Assembly: GCF_000617845.2 (NCBI RefSeq)
Contig: NZ_DF820425.1
Coordinates: forward strand, 2,531,725 to 2,595,724
Source: Bradyrhizobium sp. DOA9
Lineage (GTDB): Bacteria; Pseudomonadota; Alphaproteobacteria; Rhizobiales; Xanthobacteraceae
Direction of reading: 5' to 3'
Length of the DNA: 64,000 nucleotides
A program made the translations under genes and the position numbers. The notes beneath the pieces are model-generated. The model was given only the letters and a program-made list of their open reading frames with translations. It was not told where the DNA came from and did not search any database. Positions 63,194 through 64,000 of the stretch are shown here, piece after piece. The stretch's first letter is position 1. Each line of letters starts with the position of its first letter.

Positions 63194-64000
63194 CTAAGCC
63201 GCCTGCTTCCTTGACGCCGCGAACACGCCCGCCAGCACCAAGGCAAAGCCGATGAAGTGGAACGCCTGCGGGTGCTCGCCCAGAAACACCATCGCCATGA
63301 TCGAGCCGAACATCGGCGTGACGTGGAAGAACGGCGCGGCGCGGTTGGCGCCGATCAGGCGCACGCCGCGATTGAAGCAGAGATAGGCGAGCGCCGAGGG
63401 GAAGACGGCGACGTAGAACAGGGTCAGGAGGTTCGTCCCGTCGAGCTTCATCACCGGGCGCGCCGACAATTCCCAGATCTCCAGCGGAATGAGACAGGCC
63501 GCGCCGCAGCCGAAGGTGAAGGCGAGGAACGAGAGGCCGTGCATCGGCGGCCGCTTCAGCGACAGCACCGAATAGAGCGCGAAGATCAGGAGCGCGAGGA
63601 GGAAGATCAGGTCGCCCTTGTTGAAGTCGATGCTCGACAGCGTGGTGAAATCGCCGTGCAGCAGGATGGTCAGCACGCCGCCCATCGACAGCACGACGCC
63701 GAAGGCCTGCGCCGCGGTGAGACGGATGCCGAGGATGACCAGCGACCACAGCGCCACCAAGAGCGGCGCGGCCGATTGCAGCAGCAGCGTATTGAGCGCC
63801 TGGGTGTGCTCCAGGGCCCAATATTGCAGCGTGTTGAAGGCGCTGATGCCGATGACCGAGAGCGTGATCATCAGGCCGAGCTTGCTGCGGATCGCCGGCC
63901 AGTCCTGCACGAGGTGCTTCCAGGCGAATGGCAGCACCAGCAGGAACGCAAAGAACCAGCGCAGGAACGACAGCGTCACCGGCGGAATGTGGCCGGCCGC
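63194..64000 (-). CDS. DMT family (EamA) exporter, copy 2, N-terminus missing
   Basis: The frame is open to the end of the window, so the first part is missing; 268 residues are visible. Two EamA repeats are seen (SFLRWFFAFLLVLPFAW, LIFALYSVLSL and LAYLCFNRGVRLIGANRAAPFFH). It is a paralog of the gene at 61734. The substrate is unknown. Confidence 0.9.
   Translation of the reverse strand, partial: AAGHIPPVTLSFLRWFFAFLLVLPFAWKHLVQDWPAIRSKLGLMITLSVIGISAFNTLQYWALEHTQALNTLLLQSAAPLLVALWSLVILGIRLTAAQAFGVVLSMGGVLTILLHGDFTTLSSIDFNKGDLIFLLALLIFALYSVLSLKRPPMHGLSFLAFTFGCGAACLIPLEIWELSARPVMKLDGTNLLTLFYVAVFPSALAYLCFNRGVRLIGANRAAPFFHVTPMFGSIMAMVFLGEHPQAFHFIGFALVLAGVFAASRKQAA

Noticed and set aside
1..64000. 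CRISPR arrays, tRNA and rRNA genes, phage genes or integrative-element attachment sites
   Set aside because: I saw no regularly spaced direct repeats, no tRNA-like cloverleaf and no integrase or phage structural gene. The only mobile element is the IS5 copy.

Overview
The window looks like a chromosomal segment of an alphaproteobacterium of the Bradyrhizobium type (Nitrobacteraceae). GC content is high, S21 carries a Gly/Arg-rich tail, transhydrogenase is split into three subunits, NnrR/FixK2-type control is present, an Irr-type iron box is present, and short palindromic repeats of a kind common in rhizobia lie between genes. This assignment rests on gene content and protein style, not on a database comparison. 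I saw no rRNA, tRNA or CRISPR array.

Layout. 1-6.5 kb: the 3' part of pntAA, then pntAB and pntB, a small conserved protein with a GTG start, an alpha/beta hydrolase, a CitMHS-like Na+/H+ antiporter, a ChaA-like Ca2+/H+ antiporter and a cupin. 6.6-13.6 kb: an Ala/Pro-rich anchored protein with a 15-bp tandem repeat, a TPR lipoprotein, rpsU with a clear terminator, aqpZ, purK-purE, a GGDEF protein and a group of small proteins including two YdcH (DUF465) proteins. 13.7-22.2 kb: an L-2-hydroxyglutarate-oxidase-like enzyme, a PAS-GGDEF-EAL protein, glpD and a polyamine-type ABC importer (ATPase plus two permeases, no binding protein). 22.3-29.3 kb: a sugar-type ABC importer (binding protein plus two permeases, no ATPase), then LysR, a PrpF/GalD tautomerase and DctA. 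29.4-33.6 kb: AsmA, the two succinyl-CoA:3-ketoacid CoA-transferase subunits and a GNAT enzyme.

33.7-44.8 kb is the most coherent block. An Fe3+ ABC importer (binding protein and fused permease) lies behind an Irr/ICE-like box. Next come nirV and nirK (copper nitrite reductase) with a terminator between them, a small membrane protein, hemN, a DUF1858 protein, nnrR and nnrS. Four FNR/FixK/NnrR-type sites (TTG-N8-CAA) sit in front of nirK, the small gene/hemN, the DUF1858 gene and nnrR/nnrS, so this is an oxygen- and NO-controlled denitrification and heme-supply regulon. An AraC regulator and a FixJ-like response regulator with a Glu at the phosphorylation position follow.

44.9-53.1 kb: a MuiA-like protein, an IS5-family element whose transposase carries one in-frame stop and which sits inside an older palindromic repeat, hemP and hmuT apparently left over from a larger heme-uptake locus, a phytase-like esterase, a metallo-beta-lactamase-fold enzyme and a Tat-exported alpha/beta hydrolase. 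53.2-64 kb: LysR, a second sugar-type ABC importer again without ATPase, a D-2-hydroxyacid dehydrogenase, a Cache-type chemoreceptor, a Bug-type binding protein, and two paralogous EamA exporters flanking a DUF1330 protein; the last exporter runs off the window.

I found no convincing wholly new system. The best leads are the FNR-box regulon with its poorly described small members, the degenerate response regulator, the eroded heme locus, and a repeat family whose edge supplies stop codons.
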